NCBI RefSeq assembly: GCF_035610345.1 | Contig: NZ_CP141213.1 | Location: forward strand, 1,302,001-1,366,000 | Reading direction: 5' to 3' | DNA length: 64,000 nt | Origin: Sinorhizobium meliloti | Lineage (GTDB): Bacteria > Pseudomonadota > Alphaproteobacteria > Rhizobiales > Rhizobiaceae | In this document: positions 1 to 9,042 of the stretch, in pieces | Numbering within the stretch: position 1 is the first letter of the stretch | Layout of the letters: the number at the start of each line of letters is the position of its first letter | The notes under the pieces: model-generated | The model's input: only the letters and a program-made list of their open reading frames with translations | Told to the model about the DNA's origin: nothing | The model's database searches: none | Position numbers and translations under genes: made by a program

Positions 1-84
1 CCGGCGGACCGGGTTCGAGGGGTAAACATCATGCGCGTTCGGGACGGAAAGATCGTTGAAGGTCGAGGATACGTAAAGGGATAA
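1..84 (+). CDS. C-terminal end of a SnoaL/NTF2-like protein (partial)
   Basis: The left edge cuts this gene; only the last 27 codons before the TAA at 82-84 are present. The visible tail reads VNIMRVRDGKIVEGRGYVKG, which resembles the last beta strands of SnoaL-like / nuclear-transport-factor-2-like small proteins, where a hydrophobic strand is followed by an R-x-R-D-G-K-I-x-E turn. No catalytic residues are in view, so function cannot be stated. It lies upstream of, and in the same direction as, the DeoR-type regulator, but 350 bases separate them and an operon is unlikely. Confidence 0.55.
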   Translation, partial: PADRVRGVNIMRVRDGKIVEGRGYVKG

Positions 85-434
85 AGCATCAGGGCCGAAG
101 TCAGCGCGCCGGATCGTAATTGGAAAGGGCGGCTTTCGCTGGCTACTCGGGAGCGGACTGTCCGCCATCGGGCCGGGTGGCGGCACTCCGAACGGCGACA
201 ATGAAGGTCGCTTGCCGAACGGCAGCTATCGGCTGGGCATTTTCCAGGACCGGACAGTCCGCAGTCGGCCCCATTTTGGTCATCGCCAACCATGTTCGAG
301 GGTTCAAGTGGGACATCGCAATTGGCTTACGGTGTCACTTCTCCCTCAGCCGACACCTGCATTGTAGTTGCACCCGACGCTTCGCGTTCGTGACGTCTCT
401 TGCGGGGGGCCGCAAATATTGCAACATTGTTCAC
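85..434. other. 350-base intergenic region with a spaced inverted repeat
   Basis: No convincing gene is seen; the open frame that spans it is an upstream extension of the DeoR gene with atypical composition. Around 153-163 the sequence CGGACTGTCCG occurs, and around 252-262 its exact reverse complement CGGACAGTCCG. Each is itself nearly palindromic. This could be a pair of protein-binding sites or debris of a mobile intergenic sequence; nothing here decides between them. Confidence 0.4.
419..431 (-). promoter_or_regulatory. putative DeoR-type operator upstream of the regulator gene
   Basis: Read on the minus strand this is AACAATGTTGCAA, which shares ATGTTGCA with the two direct repeats just downstream of the same regulator gene (1219-1255). 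It lies 3 bases before the chosen ATG, a position suited to autorepression. This is inferred from sequence similarity only. Confidence 0.35.
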
Positions 435-1220
435 ATGTCCAAGTTGCCGAACACCCGAGCGCTCGCGCCGCGCCGCCACGAAGAAATATTGAGGCGCGTC
501 GTTTCCGAAGGTTCGGTGAGCATTGCCGAGCTTGCCGCCTATTTCGACGTCTCGCGCGAAACGATCCGCCGGGACATGAAGTTGCTCGCCGATCGCGGCC
601 AACTCGATGTCGTGCATGGGGGCGCCACGCTGTTCGAAGCGACCGAGCCGGCGCTGGTCCTGCGAAGCGGGGAAAACGCCGCCGCGAAGGCAGCGATTGG
701 CCGGAGGGCGGCCGAACTGGTGAAGGACGGCATGGTCGTCTTTCTCGACTCCGGCACGACGACGCTGGCCGTCGCGCACGCATTGAGCGGTCCGCGTGAT
801 CTGACCATCTGCACCACCGGCCTCGCCATCGCGCTGCACATGTGCCGCCAGCCGCAAGTCCGGGTGCATATGCTGGGTGGCGAGATCGATCCTGCCGAGG
901 AGGCGGCAGTGGGCCTCGACGCGCTGGAGGCAATAGGACGCTTCCGAGTGGACATCGCCTTTCTCGGCGGGGGAGGGCTTTCTCCTGACGGCGAGGTTAC
1001 CGACTTCACCCGCAACGGCGCCGAGCAGCGCTCGCGGATGATCGCCATGGCGGGCAAGGCCTACTTCGTCCTCGACAGTTCGAAATTCGGGCGGCTGACA
1101 CCCCTTCGAATACCCGGGTTTCATCAGGCGACCGGTGTGATCGTGGATAGGCCGCCGCCCCCTACGATCTCCGAAGCACTCGAGCGAAAAGGCCCGCGCG
1201 TCATCGTCGCCACCGCATGA
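435..1220 (+). CDS. DeoR/GlpR-family transcriptional regulator
   Basis: A 261-residue DeoR-family repressor. An N-terminal winged helix-turn-helix (about residues 14-65, with the typical VSRETIRRD recognition helix and VHGGA wing) is followed by a DeoR C-terminal sensor domain with the phosphate/sugar-binding signature DSGTTT at 105-110. The family usually senses phosphorylated metabolites. The reading frame is open from 120, but the ATG at 435 gives the normal family length and starts directly before the conserved HTH, so it is preferred. The gene is followed 79 bases later by a flavoprotein gene in the same direction, with direct repeats in the gap that could be its operators. The ligand is unknown; the phosphonate genes nearby make a phosphorylated or phosphonate metabolite a guess. 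Confidence 0.85.
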   Translation: MSKLPNTRALAPRRHEEILRRVVSEGSVSIAELAAYFDVSRETIRRDMKLLADRGQLDVVHGGATLFEATEPALVLRSGENAAAKAAIGRRAAELVKDGMVVFLDSGTTTLAVAHALSGPRDLTICTTGLAIALHMCRQPQVRVHMLGGEIDPAEEAAVGLDALEAIGRFRVDIAFLGGGGLSPDGEVTDFTRNGAEQRSRMIAMAGKAYFVLDSSKFGRLTPLRIPGFHQATGVIVDRPPPPTISEALERKGPRVIVATA

Positions 1221-1255
1221 TGTTGCATTTTGTTGCATCTGATGTTGCGTTTTGT
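1219..1255 (+). promoter_or_regulatory. direct repeat, putative operator for the DeoR-type regulator
   Basis: GATGTTGCATTTTGT (1219-1233) and GATGTTGCGTTTTGT (1241-1255) are identical at 14 of 15 positions and start 22 bases apart, about two helical turns. A third TGTTGCATC lies between them. The array sits between the DeoR-type gene and the flavoprotein start at 1300, where a repressor would block transcription or readthrough. Confidence 0.5.
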
Positions 1256-1299
1256 GAGTCCCTGGCTATGCTGACTCCAGTCCATTGGGAGGTCGGTTC

Positions 1300-3777
1300 A
1301 TGGCGCAGGAATTTCCAACACAGGCGCGGGTCGTCATCATCGGCGGCGGCATCATAGGCTGCTCGGTCGCCTATCATCTCACAAAGCTTGGCTGGACCGA
1401 CGTGGTCCTGCTGGAGCAGGGGCAGCTCAGCGGAGGAACCACCTGGCACGCGGCCGGCCTTGTCGGGCAGTTGCGCAGCCATGCCAACATGACCGGCCTC
1501 ATCCGATATTCGACGCAGCTCTACAGCGAGCTGGAGGCGGAGACGGGCCTTGCGACGGGCTGGAAGAATTGCGGCTCGCTCGCCGTGGCGCGCACGACCG
1601 ATCGCATGACCGTGCTGAAGCGGACCGCAGCATCGGCGCGGGCGCAAGGGGTTGCCGTCGAGGTGATCTCACCGCGGGAAGCCGCCGATCTCTGGCCGGT
1701 GATGGCGATGGACGATCTCGTAGGAGCCGTCTGGCTTCCCGGAGACGGCAAGGCCAATCCGACGGACCTCACCCAGTCGCTGGCGAAGGGGGCGCGCAAC
1801 CGCGGCGCCCGCATTATCGAGCGCGTGCGCGTGACGGGCATCACGGTTAAGGACGGGACGGTCCGTGGCGTCGAGACCGATGGGGGGAATATCGCCGCTG
1901 AAATCGTCGTCAATTGCGCCGGCCAGTGGGCGCGCAAGGTCGGGCTGATGTGCGGCGTGACGGTCCCTCTGCACTCGGCCGAGCACATGTATATCGTCAC
2001 CGGAAAGATCGAGGGGGTGCATCCCGACCTGCCGGCGCTGCGCGACCCGGACGGCTACATCTATTTTAAGGAGGAAGTCGGCGGTCTCGTCATGGGCGGC
2101 TTCGAACCGGAAGCCAAGCCCTGGGGCATGAACGGCATTCCGGACGATTTTGAATTCGCCTTGCTTGCAGATGACTGGGACCAGTTCGAGATCCTGATGC
2201 AGAACGCGCTGGTGCGCGTGCCGCAGCTCGAAACGGCCGAGGTCAGGAAATTCTACAATGGGCCGGAGAGCTTCACGCCGGACAATAATTTCATTCTCGG
2301 CGAGGCACCGGAACTGCGGAATTTCTATGTAGGCGCCGGGTTCAATTCCATGGGCATCGCCAGCGCCGGCGGCGCCGGGCGGGCTCTTGCCGAGTGGATC
2401 GTCAACGGTGCGGCGACAATGGATCTCTGGCCGGTCGACATTCGCCGCTTCGCGAGCTTCAACAACAATCCGCGCTGGCTGCACGACCGGGTGAAGGAAA
2501 CGCTCGGACTGCACTATGCCATGCCATGGCCGAACCGCGAGCTGCACACAGCGCGACCCTTCCGGCGCTCGCCGCTCTACGACCGGCTTGCCTCCAAGGG
2601 CGCATGCTTCGGCTCGAAGATGGGTTGGGAGCGCGCGAACTGGTTTGCCGAAGCAGGCCAAACACCGGAAACGGACTATGCCTTCGGTCGGCAGAACTGG
2701 CATGAGGCAGTAAAGCGAGAGATGAACGCGGCGCGACAAGCTGCTGGGATATTTGATCAAACTTCATTTGCCAAATTTCTCGTGCAGGGGCCCGACGCAG
2801 CGAAGGCGCTCAACCGCATCTGCGCCGCGGACGTCGATGTCGAGGTCGGCCGGTCGGTCTATACGGGCATGCTCAACGAACGGGGCGGCTACGAAAGCGA
2901 CCTGACGGTGATGCGGCTCGCCGTCGACCGGTTCCTGATCGTCACCGGATCCGCGCAGGCGGTGCACGACGCCGACTGGATCCGCAGGAACACCTCATCG
3001 GACGCCCGCGTCACCCTCACCGACGTGACCTCGGCTTACGCGGTGCTGGCCCTGATGGGGCCGAATGCACGCGACATACTCGGGCGGATCACGTCCGCCG
3101 ACCTCTCGAATGCAGGCTTTCCCTTTGCGACCATCCGCGAGATCGATATCGGCTATGCGACGGCCTACGCCAACCGAATGACTTATGTCGGCGAACTCGG
3201 CTGGGAACTGATCGTGCCCAGTGAATTTGCCGTGGGCGTTTACGAGGCATTGCACCAGGCGGGGCGCGATCTCGGGCTCGTCGATTGCGGCTATTACGCT
3301 CTCGAGGCGCTCCGTATCGAGAAAGGCTTTCGCGCCTGGAGCCGCGAACTGACGCCTGACATCAATCCTCACGAAGCGGGGCTCGCCTTCGCCGTGTCGT
3401 TCGACAAGCCGGGCGGATTCATCGGCCGCGAGGCTTTGATCCGGGCAAAGCAGGTCGGCGCCCCCGTCAGACGGATCGTGCAATTCACCTTGGATGATCC
3501 CGAGCCGATGCTTTGGGGCGGGGAGCTCATCCTGCGTGACGGCAAACCTGTCGGCGAAGTCCGCTCAGCCGCCTATGGCCACACGCTCGGGCGTTCCGTT
3601 GCGCTCGGCCTCATAGAACATGGAGAAGGGGTCGACCGCGAGTTCATCGCAAACGGGAGTTTCCAGATCGACCTTGCCGGTGAGCGCCACCCGGCGACCG
3701 CTCACCTGAAGTGCCCCTACGATCCGAAGTCAGAACGCGTGCGGGCGGATGCCGGGGAGCCGCGAGCCGCCGCCTGA
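1300..3777 (+). CDS. FAD-dependent oxidoreductase of the dimethylglycine/sarcosine dehydrogenase family, with GcvT domain
   Basis: An 825-residue protein with the full dimethylglycine-dehydrogenase architecture. It has a DAO flavin domain with a Rossmann GGGIIG motif at 15-20 and the TTWHAAG segment whose His50 matches the covalent-FAD histidine of mammalian DMGDH/SARDH, a linker (FAO_M-like) at about 370-430, then GcvT and GcvT-C folate-binding domains to the end. Such enzymes oxidatively remove N-methyl groups and pass the C1 unit to tetrahydrofolate. The ATG at 1300 has a GGGAGG ribosome site; an in-frame TTG at 1285 is less likely. It is downstream of the DeoR gene and converges with the LysR gene of the phosphonate cluster. 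Substrate is not readable from sequence; an N-methyl amino acid or an N-methylated aminophosphonate are both possible. Confidence 0.85.
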   Translation: MAQEFPTQARVVIIGGGIIGCSVAYHLTKLGWTDVVLLEQGQLSGGTTWHAAGLVGQLRSHANMTGLIRYSTQLYSELEAETGLATGWKNCGSLAVARTTDRMTVLKRTAASARAQGVAVEVISPREAADLWPVMAMDDLVGAVWLPGDGKANPTDLTQSLAKGARNRGARIIERVRVTGITVKDGTVRGVETDGGNIAAEIVVNCAGQWARKVGLMCGVTVPLHSAEHMYIVTGKIEGVHPDLPALRDPDGYIYFKEEVGGLVMGGFEPEAKPWGMNGIPDDFEFALLADDWDQFEILMQNALVRVPQLETAEVRKFYNGPESFTPDNNFILGEAPELRNFYVGAGFNSMGIASAGGAGRALAEWIVNGAATMDLWPVDIRRFASFNNNPRWLHDRVKETLGLHYAMPWPNRELHTARPFRRSPLYDRLASKGACFGSKMGWERANWFAEAGQTPETDYAFGRQNWHEAVKREMNAARQAAGIFDQTSFAKFLVQGPDAAKALNRICAADVDVEVGRSVYTGMLNERGGYESDLTVMRLAVDRFLIVTGSAQAVHDADWIRRNTSSDARVTLTDVTSAYAVLALMGPNARDILGRITSADLSNAGFPFATIREIDIGYATAYANRMTYVGELGWELIVPSEFAVGVYEALHQAGRDLGLVDCGYYALEALRIEKGFRAWSRELTPDINPHEAGLAFAVSFDKPGGFIGREALIRAKQVGAPVRRIVQFTLDDPEPMLWGGELILRDGKPVGEVRSAAYGHTLGRSVALGLIEHGEGVDREFIANGSFQIDLAGERHPATAHLKCPYDPKSERVRADAGEPRAAA

Positions 3778-3792
3778 AGCGGGCAGCTCCAT

Positions 3793-4662
3793 TCACCTCT
3801 CCGTCAGCGAGCGGGCAATTTCGAAGAAGGCGCGCACGAGCTTTCCGCCGCTGCGCTCCTTCAGGCAGATCAACGCCTCGTCCATCAGCATTTCGGCGCC
3901 GACGATCTCGATCGGCGCGAGACGTCCGTCCCGGCCGAATTCCGCGGCTGAGACGAAGCCCACCCCGGCACCGGCCGCGACGATCTCCCGCACGGCCTCC
4001 CGGCCCTCCGCTTCGATGGCCGGCTTCAGGGTGACGCCTGCGGCGGCCGCGAAATCCTCGAGCTTCTGCCGCGTTTTCGAACCGCGTTCCCGCATCACCA
4101 GCGGCTGGCCCGAGAGTTCCTCGAGGCTGACGGTGCTTCGCCGGGCGATCGGATGTTCGCTCGATGCGAAAGCGATGATCGGCGTCGAGTTCAGCTTGAC
4201 GATGTCGAACTCCCGGCTCTCGGGAACCTCGCCGAGCACGCCGATGTCGGCCTCGTAGGAATAGAGGCTGGTGATGACCGTTTCCGTGTTGCCGGCCCTC
4301 AGCGAGATCTGAACCGACGGATATTTCTGACGAAAGGCAGCAAGGATGTGAAGCAGATGGTGGGCGGCGTCGGCGACGATTCGAAGCGTGCCGGCCCGCA
4401 ACGCGCGCGATTCCGATAGCAGATCGAGCGCCTGCTGCTCGGTGTCGAACATGCGTCGGGTGATCTCCAACAGCTGGTGACCGGCCTGGGTCAGCGTCAC
4501 CTGCTTCTTGTTCCGGTTGAAGAGAAGCACGTCATATTCCTCTTCCAGCTTGCGGACCTGATCCGACACGGCCGGCTGCGTGAGGAACAGCGCCTCTGCT
4601 GCACGGGAGAAGCCTCCACAAACTGCAACATTGTGGAACGCGCGAAGCTGGACGTACCGCAT
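3793..4662 (-). CDS. LysR-family regulator of the phosphonate cluster
   Basis: A 289-residue LysR-type activator. The N-terminal winged HTH (about 1-60, FSRAAEALFLTQPAVSDQVRKL pattern in pieces FSRAAEALF and QPAVSDQVRKLEE) is followed by a periplasmic-binding-protein-like effector domain from about 90. It is divergently arranged with the Na/Pi cotransporter and the phn genes, the usual position of a LysR regulator relative to its target. The ATG at 4662 is used; an upstream TTG (4674) would add four residues. The start is preceded by GGGAGAGG. By position it probably activates the phn genes in response to 2-aminoethylphosphonate or a breakdown product, but that is inferred. Confidence 0.85.
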   Translation of the reverse strand: MRYVQLRAFHNVAVCGGFSRAAEALFLTQPAVSDQVRKLEEEYDVLLFNRNKKQVTLTQAGHQLLEITRRMFDTEQQALDLLSESRALRAGTLRIVADAAHHLLHILAAFRQKYPSVQISLRAGNTETVITSLYSYEADIGVLGEVPESREFDIVKLNSTPIIAFASSEHPIARRSTVSLEELSGQPLVMRERGSKTRQKLEDFAAAAGVTLKPAIEAEGREAVREIVAAGAGVGFVSAAEFGRDGRLAPIEIVGAEMLMDEALICLKERSGGKLVRAFFEIARSLTER

Positions 4663-4676
4663 GGCCTCTCCCAATC

Positions 4677-4692
4677 ATAAGCTGACCTGATA
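4677..4692 (+). promoter_or_regulatory. putative regulator-binding motif in the lysR/nptA divergent promoter
   Basis: ATAAGCTGACCTGATA here matches ATAAGCTGAGACGATA (10576-10591) upstream of the ABC importer operon at 13 of 16 positions. Both lie in AT-rich promoter regions of the same phosphonate cluster, so a common regulator, probably the LysR protein, is likely. Confidence 0.4.
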
Positions 4693-4771
4693 AAACGATA
4701 GAAACGAACGATTTGATTTATGTAAAGGGAAAAGTGACGGTCGTCGGATCGATATTCCGGAGAGATTGAAG

Positions 4772-6442
4772 ATGGCTCTCGTTACTCTCTCGCTGCATCT
4801 GGCCGGCGCGACCGTGCTGCTGCTCTACGCGGTGCATCTCGTCCGCAGCGGCGTCGAGAACGCCTATGGCACGTCGTTGAAGCGTGTGCTGGCGAGGGGA
4901 GGGAAGCGCCGCATTTATGCCGCCGCGAGCGGCACGGTCCTTGCGGTCCTGCTGCAGAGCTCGACCGCCGTGGCGATGCTCGCCTCCGGTCTTTCGGCAA
5001 GCGGCTATCTTACGCTGAACACCAGCCTTGCCGTTCTGCTGGGAGCGGATTTCGGCTCGGCGCTGGTGGTTCGCGTTCTTTCGTTCGACCTGGGCTGGCT
5101 GTCGCCGCTCCTGCTTGCGGCCGGCGGACTGCTTTACCTGAAGGGCAGAAGCGACAAGCCCCGCGAGCTCGGCCGCATGCTGCTCGGCATCGGCTTCGTC
5201 CTCATATCGCTGAAGCTGATCGGCGAGGCGACCTTGCCGTTGAAACAGAGCGACGTGTTGCCCGCCATCGTCGGCTATCTCGCGGAGGACCATGTGACGG
5301 CCTTCGCGGCGGCGATGCTCTTCACCTGGATCGTGCATTCGAGCGTCGCGGTCCTGATCCTCATCCTGGGTTTCGCCGCGCAGGGGCTTCTGCCCGTCGA
5401 GGCAGGCCTGCCGCTGATTCTCGGCGCCAATCTCGGCAGCGGGTTGATCGCCATGTGGCTGACGCGCGGGTTTTCAGCCGAGGCGCGGCGCGTCGCGGCC
5501 GGCAATCTCCTTTTCCGGGCCTCCGGCGCCTTGATCGCCTTGCCGGCGATCGGCCCCTTGTCGGCAGAACTTCGACATCTTGGCGCAACCCCGGCGGAGC
5601 AGCTCGTCCATTTTCATCTGGCCTTCAACGTCTGCCTCGCGATTTTTTGCCTGCCGCTTTCGCAGCTTGCCGCCGGCGCCGTTACTTCTCTCATCAAATC
5701 GGATCTCAAGAGCTCCGAAGACGGCGACACGCTTGCCCGGAGAATCAGCGCGCTGGACCGGACTCTGCTCGACAGCCCCGACACGGCCCTCGCCGCCGCG
5801 ACGCGCGAGGTGCTGTTCATGGGCGAGGTGGTCGAGCGGATGCTCTGTCCGGTGATGGAGCTCCTGGAGCATCCGAGCCCGGCGAAGATCGAGGAAATCC
5901 GCCGGCTCGACGGATATGTCAATCGCGCCCACCGCGACATCAAGCTCTATCTCGCAGCAATCCATCGCGGCGTGCTCGATGAGCGTCAGTCGCGGCGGGG
6001 TGTCGAACTCATCGACATCGCCATCAATCTCGAACATGCCGGCGACATCGTGTCCAAGACCCTGGTCGAAATCGCCCGCGACAAGCTGGAGAACGGCAAC
6101 AAGTTCTCCGACGAGGGCTGGACCGAGCTCAAGGTGCTTCACGCCAGCGTGCGCGACAACATGCGTCTCGCTTTCAACCTGCTGGTGTCGGATGACCCGG
6201 CGATGGCGCGAAAGCTCGTCCGGGAGAAGGAGCGGGTACGCGCGCTCGTACGGGAAAGTCACGAACGGCATCTGGCGAGATTGCGGGCAGGGCGCCCGGA
6301 AAGCGTCGAGTCCAGCAACATGCACCTCGAAGTCGCACGGGCGCTCAAGGAGGTGAACTCCCTTCTCGCCACGCTCGCCTATCCAATCCTGAAACAGCGG
6401 GGGGATCTGCTCGAGAGCCGTCTTGCGCTTGTCAAAGGTTGA
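4772..6442 (+). CDS. Na+/Pi cotransporter family protein with PhoU-like tail
   Basis: A 556-residue inner-membrane protein. The N-terminal part holds two Na_Pi_cotrans repeats with the paired glutamine/histidine-serine signatures LLQSSTAVAM (about 50) and VHSSVAVLIL (about 190), and about eight hydrophobic segments. From about residue 330 a soluble, charged helical region resembles PhoU bundles. The family moves phosphate with sodium; in bacteria both uptake and efflux roles have been proposed. The ATG at 4772 has GGAGAG 7 bases upstream, and a TTG at 4766 is the alternative. It stands directly before phnW, so it may handle the phosphate released by PhnA. Confidence 0.85.
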   Translation: MALVTLSLHLAGATVLLLYAVHLVRSGVENAYGTSLKRVLARGGKRRIYAAASGTVLAVLLQSSTAVAMLASGLSASGYLTLNTSLAVLLGADFGSALVVRVLSFDLGWLSPLLLAAGGLLYLKGRSDKPRELGRMLLGIGFVLISLKLIGEATLPLKQSDVLPAIVGYLAEDHVTAFAAAMLFTWIVHSSVAVLILILGFAAQGLLPVEAGLPLILGANLGSGLIAMWLTRGFSAEARRVAAGNLLFRASGALIALPAIGPLSAELRHLGATPAEQLVHFHLAFNVCLAIFCLPLSQLAAGAVTSLIKSDLKSSEDGDTLARRISALDRTLLDSPDTALAAATREVLFMGEVVERMLCPVMELLEHPSPAKIEEIRRLDGYVNRAHRDIKLYLAAIHRGVLDERQSRRGVELIDIAINLEHAGDIVSKTLVEIARDKLENGNKFSDEGWTELKVLHASVRDNMRLAFNLLVSDDPAMARKLVREKERVRALVRESHERHLARLRAGRPESVESSNMHLEVARALKEVNSLLATLAYPILKQRGDLLESRLALVKG

Positions 6443-6543
6443 TAAGCCAAATCTATGAATGAATATGAAATATCGATTTTACAGATACATATGGGATCGC
6501 CATCCTCGCCATGTCCCGGCAGTTCTCAAAGGAGAGAAACCAG

Positions 6544-7740
6544 ATGCCCGCAGATTCAAAGACGAATGAAGTTCTCGAAGCGCCGAGATTGGGCGAGCCG
6601 TACCTGCTGACGCCTGGGCCGTTGACCACCGCCTTTTCCGTAAAGGAGGCGATGCTGCGCGACTGGGGGTCGTGGGACGGCGACTTCCGGGGCATGACGG
6701 CCGAGTTGCGTCGCGAACTGCTTGCGATTGCGGGAGACGAAAGCGGCGAATACGACTGCGTCCCCATGCAGGGGAGCGGCTCCTTCTCGGTGGAAGCCAT
6801 GCTCGGCAGCTTCATTCCCCGCGACGGCAAGGTTCTGGTGTTGATGAACGGGGCCTACGGTCAGCGCATCGGCCAGACGCTCAAATATCTCGGCCGCACG
6901 CACGTCTCGATCGACAAGGGCGACTATATGCCCCCGCGCGGCAGCGAGGTTGCGGCCGCTCTCGACGCAGATCCGGCAATCACCCATGTCGTGGTCGTCC
7001 ATTGCGAGACGAGCTCGGGCATTCTCAATCCTCTCAAGGAAATTTCCGAGGCAGTCTACAGTCGCGGCCGCAAGCTGCTGGTCGACAGCATGAGCGCCTT
7101 CGGCGCTGTGCCCGCCGGTGTCGATGACTTCCGCTACGAGGCGATCGTTTCCTCCGCCAACAAATGCATCGAAGGCGTTCCGGGTTTCGGGTTCGTCATC
7201 GCGCGCAAGTCGGAACTGGAGGCTGCGAAGGATCGCAGCCATTCCTTGAGTCTCGACGTCCATGCGCAATGGGCCTACATGAACAAGACGGGACAATGGC
7301 GCTTTACTCCGCCGACCCATGTCGTCGCCGCCTTTCTCGAGGCGCTGCGACTGCATCGCAAGGAAGGCGGCGTTGCTGGGCGCGGCGCGCGCTACGCGAA
7401 CAACCGCGACGTCATGGTCGCCGGCATGCGCCAGCTCGGCTTCGAGACACTGCTAGGCGACGAGTGGCTCTCGCCGATTATCGTGACCTTCTTCAGCCCC
7501 GCCCATCCGAACTTCAATTTCGAGCGCTTCTACGAATTGATGAAGGCGAGGGGCTTCATCATCTATCCCGGCAAGCTCACCGTCGTCGACAGCTTCCGGA
7601 TCGGCTGCATCGGCCAGATGGACGCGCAGGTGATGGAAAAGGTGGTTGCCGCCGCCGCCGAGAGCCTTGCGCAAATGGGCGTCGACACCGCCACCCCACC
7701 GGCGCTCGCGCTCGCCGAGCGCGCCCGCCTCGCCGCCTGA
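6544..7740 (+). CDS. phnW: 2-aminoethylphosphonate:pyruvate aminotransferase
   Basis: A 398-residue class V (fold type I) PLP aminotransferase. It transfers the amino group of 2-aminoethylphosphonate to pyruvate, giving phosphonoacetaldehyde and alanine. The PLP lysine is K207 in SSANKCIEGVPGFGF, the family signature, and LLTPGPLT near residue 21 matches the substrate loop. The ATG at 6544 follows AAGGAG at good spacing; the frame is open 33 bases further upstream. It is followed 27 bases later by phnA and forms the first step of the PhnW-PhnY-PhnA route. A second ATAAGC-type element lies at 6442-6450 in its leader. Confidence 0.95.
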   Translation: MPADSKTNEVLEAPRLGEPYLLTPGPLTTAFSVKEAMLRDWGSWDGDFRGMTAELRRELLAIAGDESGEYDCVPMQGSGSFSVEAMLGSFIPRDGKVLVLMNGAYGQRIGQTLKYLGRTHVSIDKGDYMPPRGSEVAAALDADPAITHVVVVHCETSSGILNPLKEISEAVYSRGRKLLVDSMSAFGAVPAGVDDFRYEAIVSSANKCIEGVPGFGFVIARKSELEAAKDRSHSLSLDVHAQWAYMNKTGQWRFTPPTHVVAAFLEALRLHRKEGGVAGRGARYANNRDVMVAGMRQLGFETLLGDEWLSPIIVTFFSPAHPNFNFERFYELMKARGFIIYPGKLTVVDSFRIGCIGQMDAQVMEKVVAAAAESLAQMGVDTATPPALALAERARLAA

Positions 7741-7767
7741 CCGATCCCCCTTCCAGGAGCACAACAG

Positions 7768-9042
7768 ATGAACCAGATGTCCAAGATTTCGGTGACGGTC
7801 AATGGCCGCCGCTATCCATGGCCCCGCGTGCCAGCAATTGCGATCTGCCTCGACGGATGCGAGCCCGCCTATCTCGATGCAGCGATCGACGCCGGGCTGA
7901 TGCCCGCGCTGAAGCGCATCAAGGAACGGGGAGCCGTGCGGTTGGCGCACAGCGTCATCCCGAGTTTTACCAATCCCAACAATCTCTCGATCGCAACCGG
8001 CAGCCCGCCGGCGGTCCACGGGATTTGCGGGAACTACCTCTATGAGCCGTCGACGGGCGAAGAGGTGATGATGAACGATCCGAAGTTCCTGCGCGCGCCC
8101 ACCATTTTCCAGGCCTTCTATGATGCAGGTGCCCGGGTCGCGGTCGTCACGGCGAAGGACAAGCTGCGGGCGCTGCTGGGAAAAGGGCTCCGTTTCGACG
8201 AAGAGCGCGCCGTCTGCTTCTCGTCCGAAAAATCGGACAAGGCGACCCGCGCGGAGCACGGGATCGACAATGCTTCCGCCTGGCTCGGCCGGCCGGTTCC
8301 CGAGGTCTATTCGGCAGCACTTTCGGAATTCGTCTTCGCTGCGGGCGTCAAGCTGCTCAGGGAGTTTCGCCCCGACATCATGTATCTGACGACGACCGAC
8401 TATGTTCAGCATAAATATGCCCCCGGCGTTCCCGAAGCCAATTCCTTCTACGAAATGTTCGACCGGTATCTCGCCGAACTGGACGGGCTCGGAGCAGCCA
8501 TCGTCGTCACTGCCGATCACGGCATGAAGCCGAAGCACAAGGCGGACGGCTCACCCGACGTCATCTATGTTCAGGACCTGCTCGACGAATGGCTCGGCAA
8601 GGATGCGGCCCGCGTCATCCTGCCGATCACCGACCCCTATGTCGTGCATCACGGCGCGCTCGGGTCCTTTGCCACCGCCTATCTTCCGGACGGATGCGAC
8701 CGCGGCGAGATCATGGCAAGGCTGAAAGCGATTCAAGGCATCGACGTCGTGCTCGACCGCTCGGAGGCGTGCCGGCGCTTCGAGCTGCCGGAAGACCGCA
8801 TCGGCGACATCGTCCTCGTTTCATCCGAAAACAAGACGCTCGGCACCAGCGAGCACCGGCACGACCTGGCCGCACTCGACGAACCGTTGCGCTCCCATGG
8901 AGGTCTGACCGAGCAGGAGGTTCCCTTCATCGTCAACCGCGGGCTGCCCGAACTCCCGAACGCGCCGCGTCTTCGCAACTTCGATGCGTTTTTCTACGCG
9001 GTCACGGCGGCGGCCGAGGCCGGTGCGGAGGGCGCGCTATGA
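7768..9042 (+). CDS. phnA: phosphonoacetate hydrolase
   Basis: A 424-residue member of the alkaline phosphatase / nucleotide pyrophosphatase superfamily that hydrolyses phosphonoacetate to acetate and phosphate with two zinc ions. The metal and nucleophile residues known from the S. meliloti enzyme sit at the same numbers: D29 (CLDGCEP), nucleophile T68 (SFTNPN), D211 and H215 (TTDYVQH), then the D-H pair in VTADHGM and a late His in RSHGG. It overlaps phnY by four bases (ATGA), implying translational coupling. It gives the last step of the pathway and makes the phosphonate a source of both carbon and phosphate. Confidence 0.96.
   Translation: MNQMSKISVTVNGRRYPWPRVPAIAICLDGCEPAYLDAAIDAGLMPALKRIKERGAVRLAHSVIPSFTNPNNLSIATGSPPAVHGICGNYLYEPSTGEEVMMNDPKFLRAPTIFQAFYDAGARVAVVTAKDKLRALLGKGLRFDEERAVCFSSEKSDKATRAEHGIDNASAWLGRPVPEVYSAALSEFVFAAGVKLLREFRPDIMYLTTTDYVQHKYAPGVPEANSFYEMFDRYLAELDGLGAAIVVTADHGMKPKHKADGSPDVIYVQDLLDEWLGKDAARVILPITDPYVVHHGALGSFATAYLPDGCDRGEIMARLKAIQGIDVVLDRSEACRRFELPEDRIGDIVLVSSENKTLGTSEHRHDLAALDEPLRSHGGLTEQEVPFIVNRGLPELPNAPRLRNFDAFFYAVTAAAEAGAEGAL

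Noticed and set aside
4609..4640. CTGCAACATTGTGG inside the LysR gene resembling the DeoR operator
   Set aside because: It shares ten bases with 421-430, but it lies in coding sequence for the conserved HTH region and may be chance.
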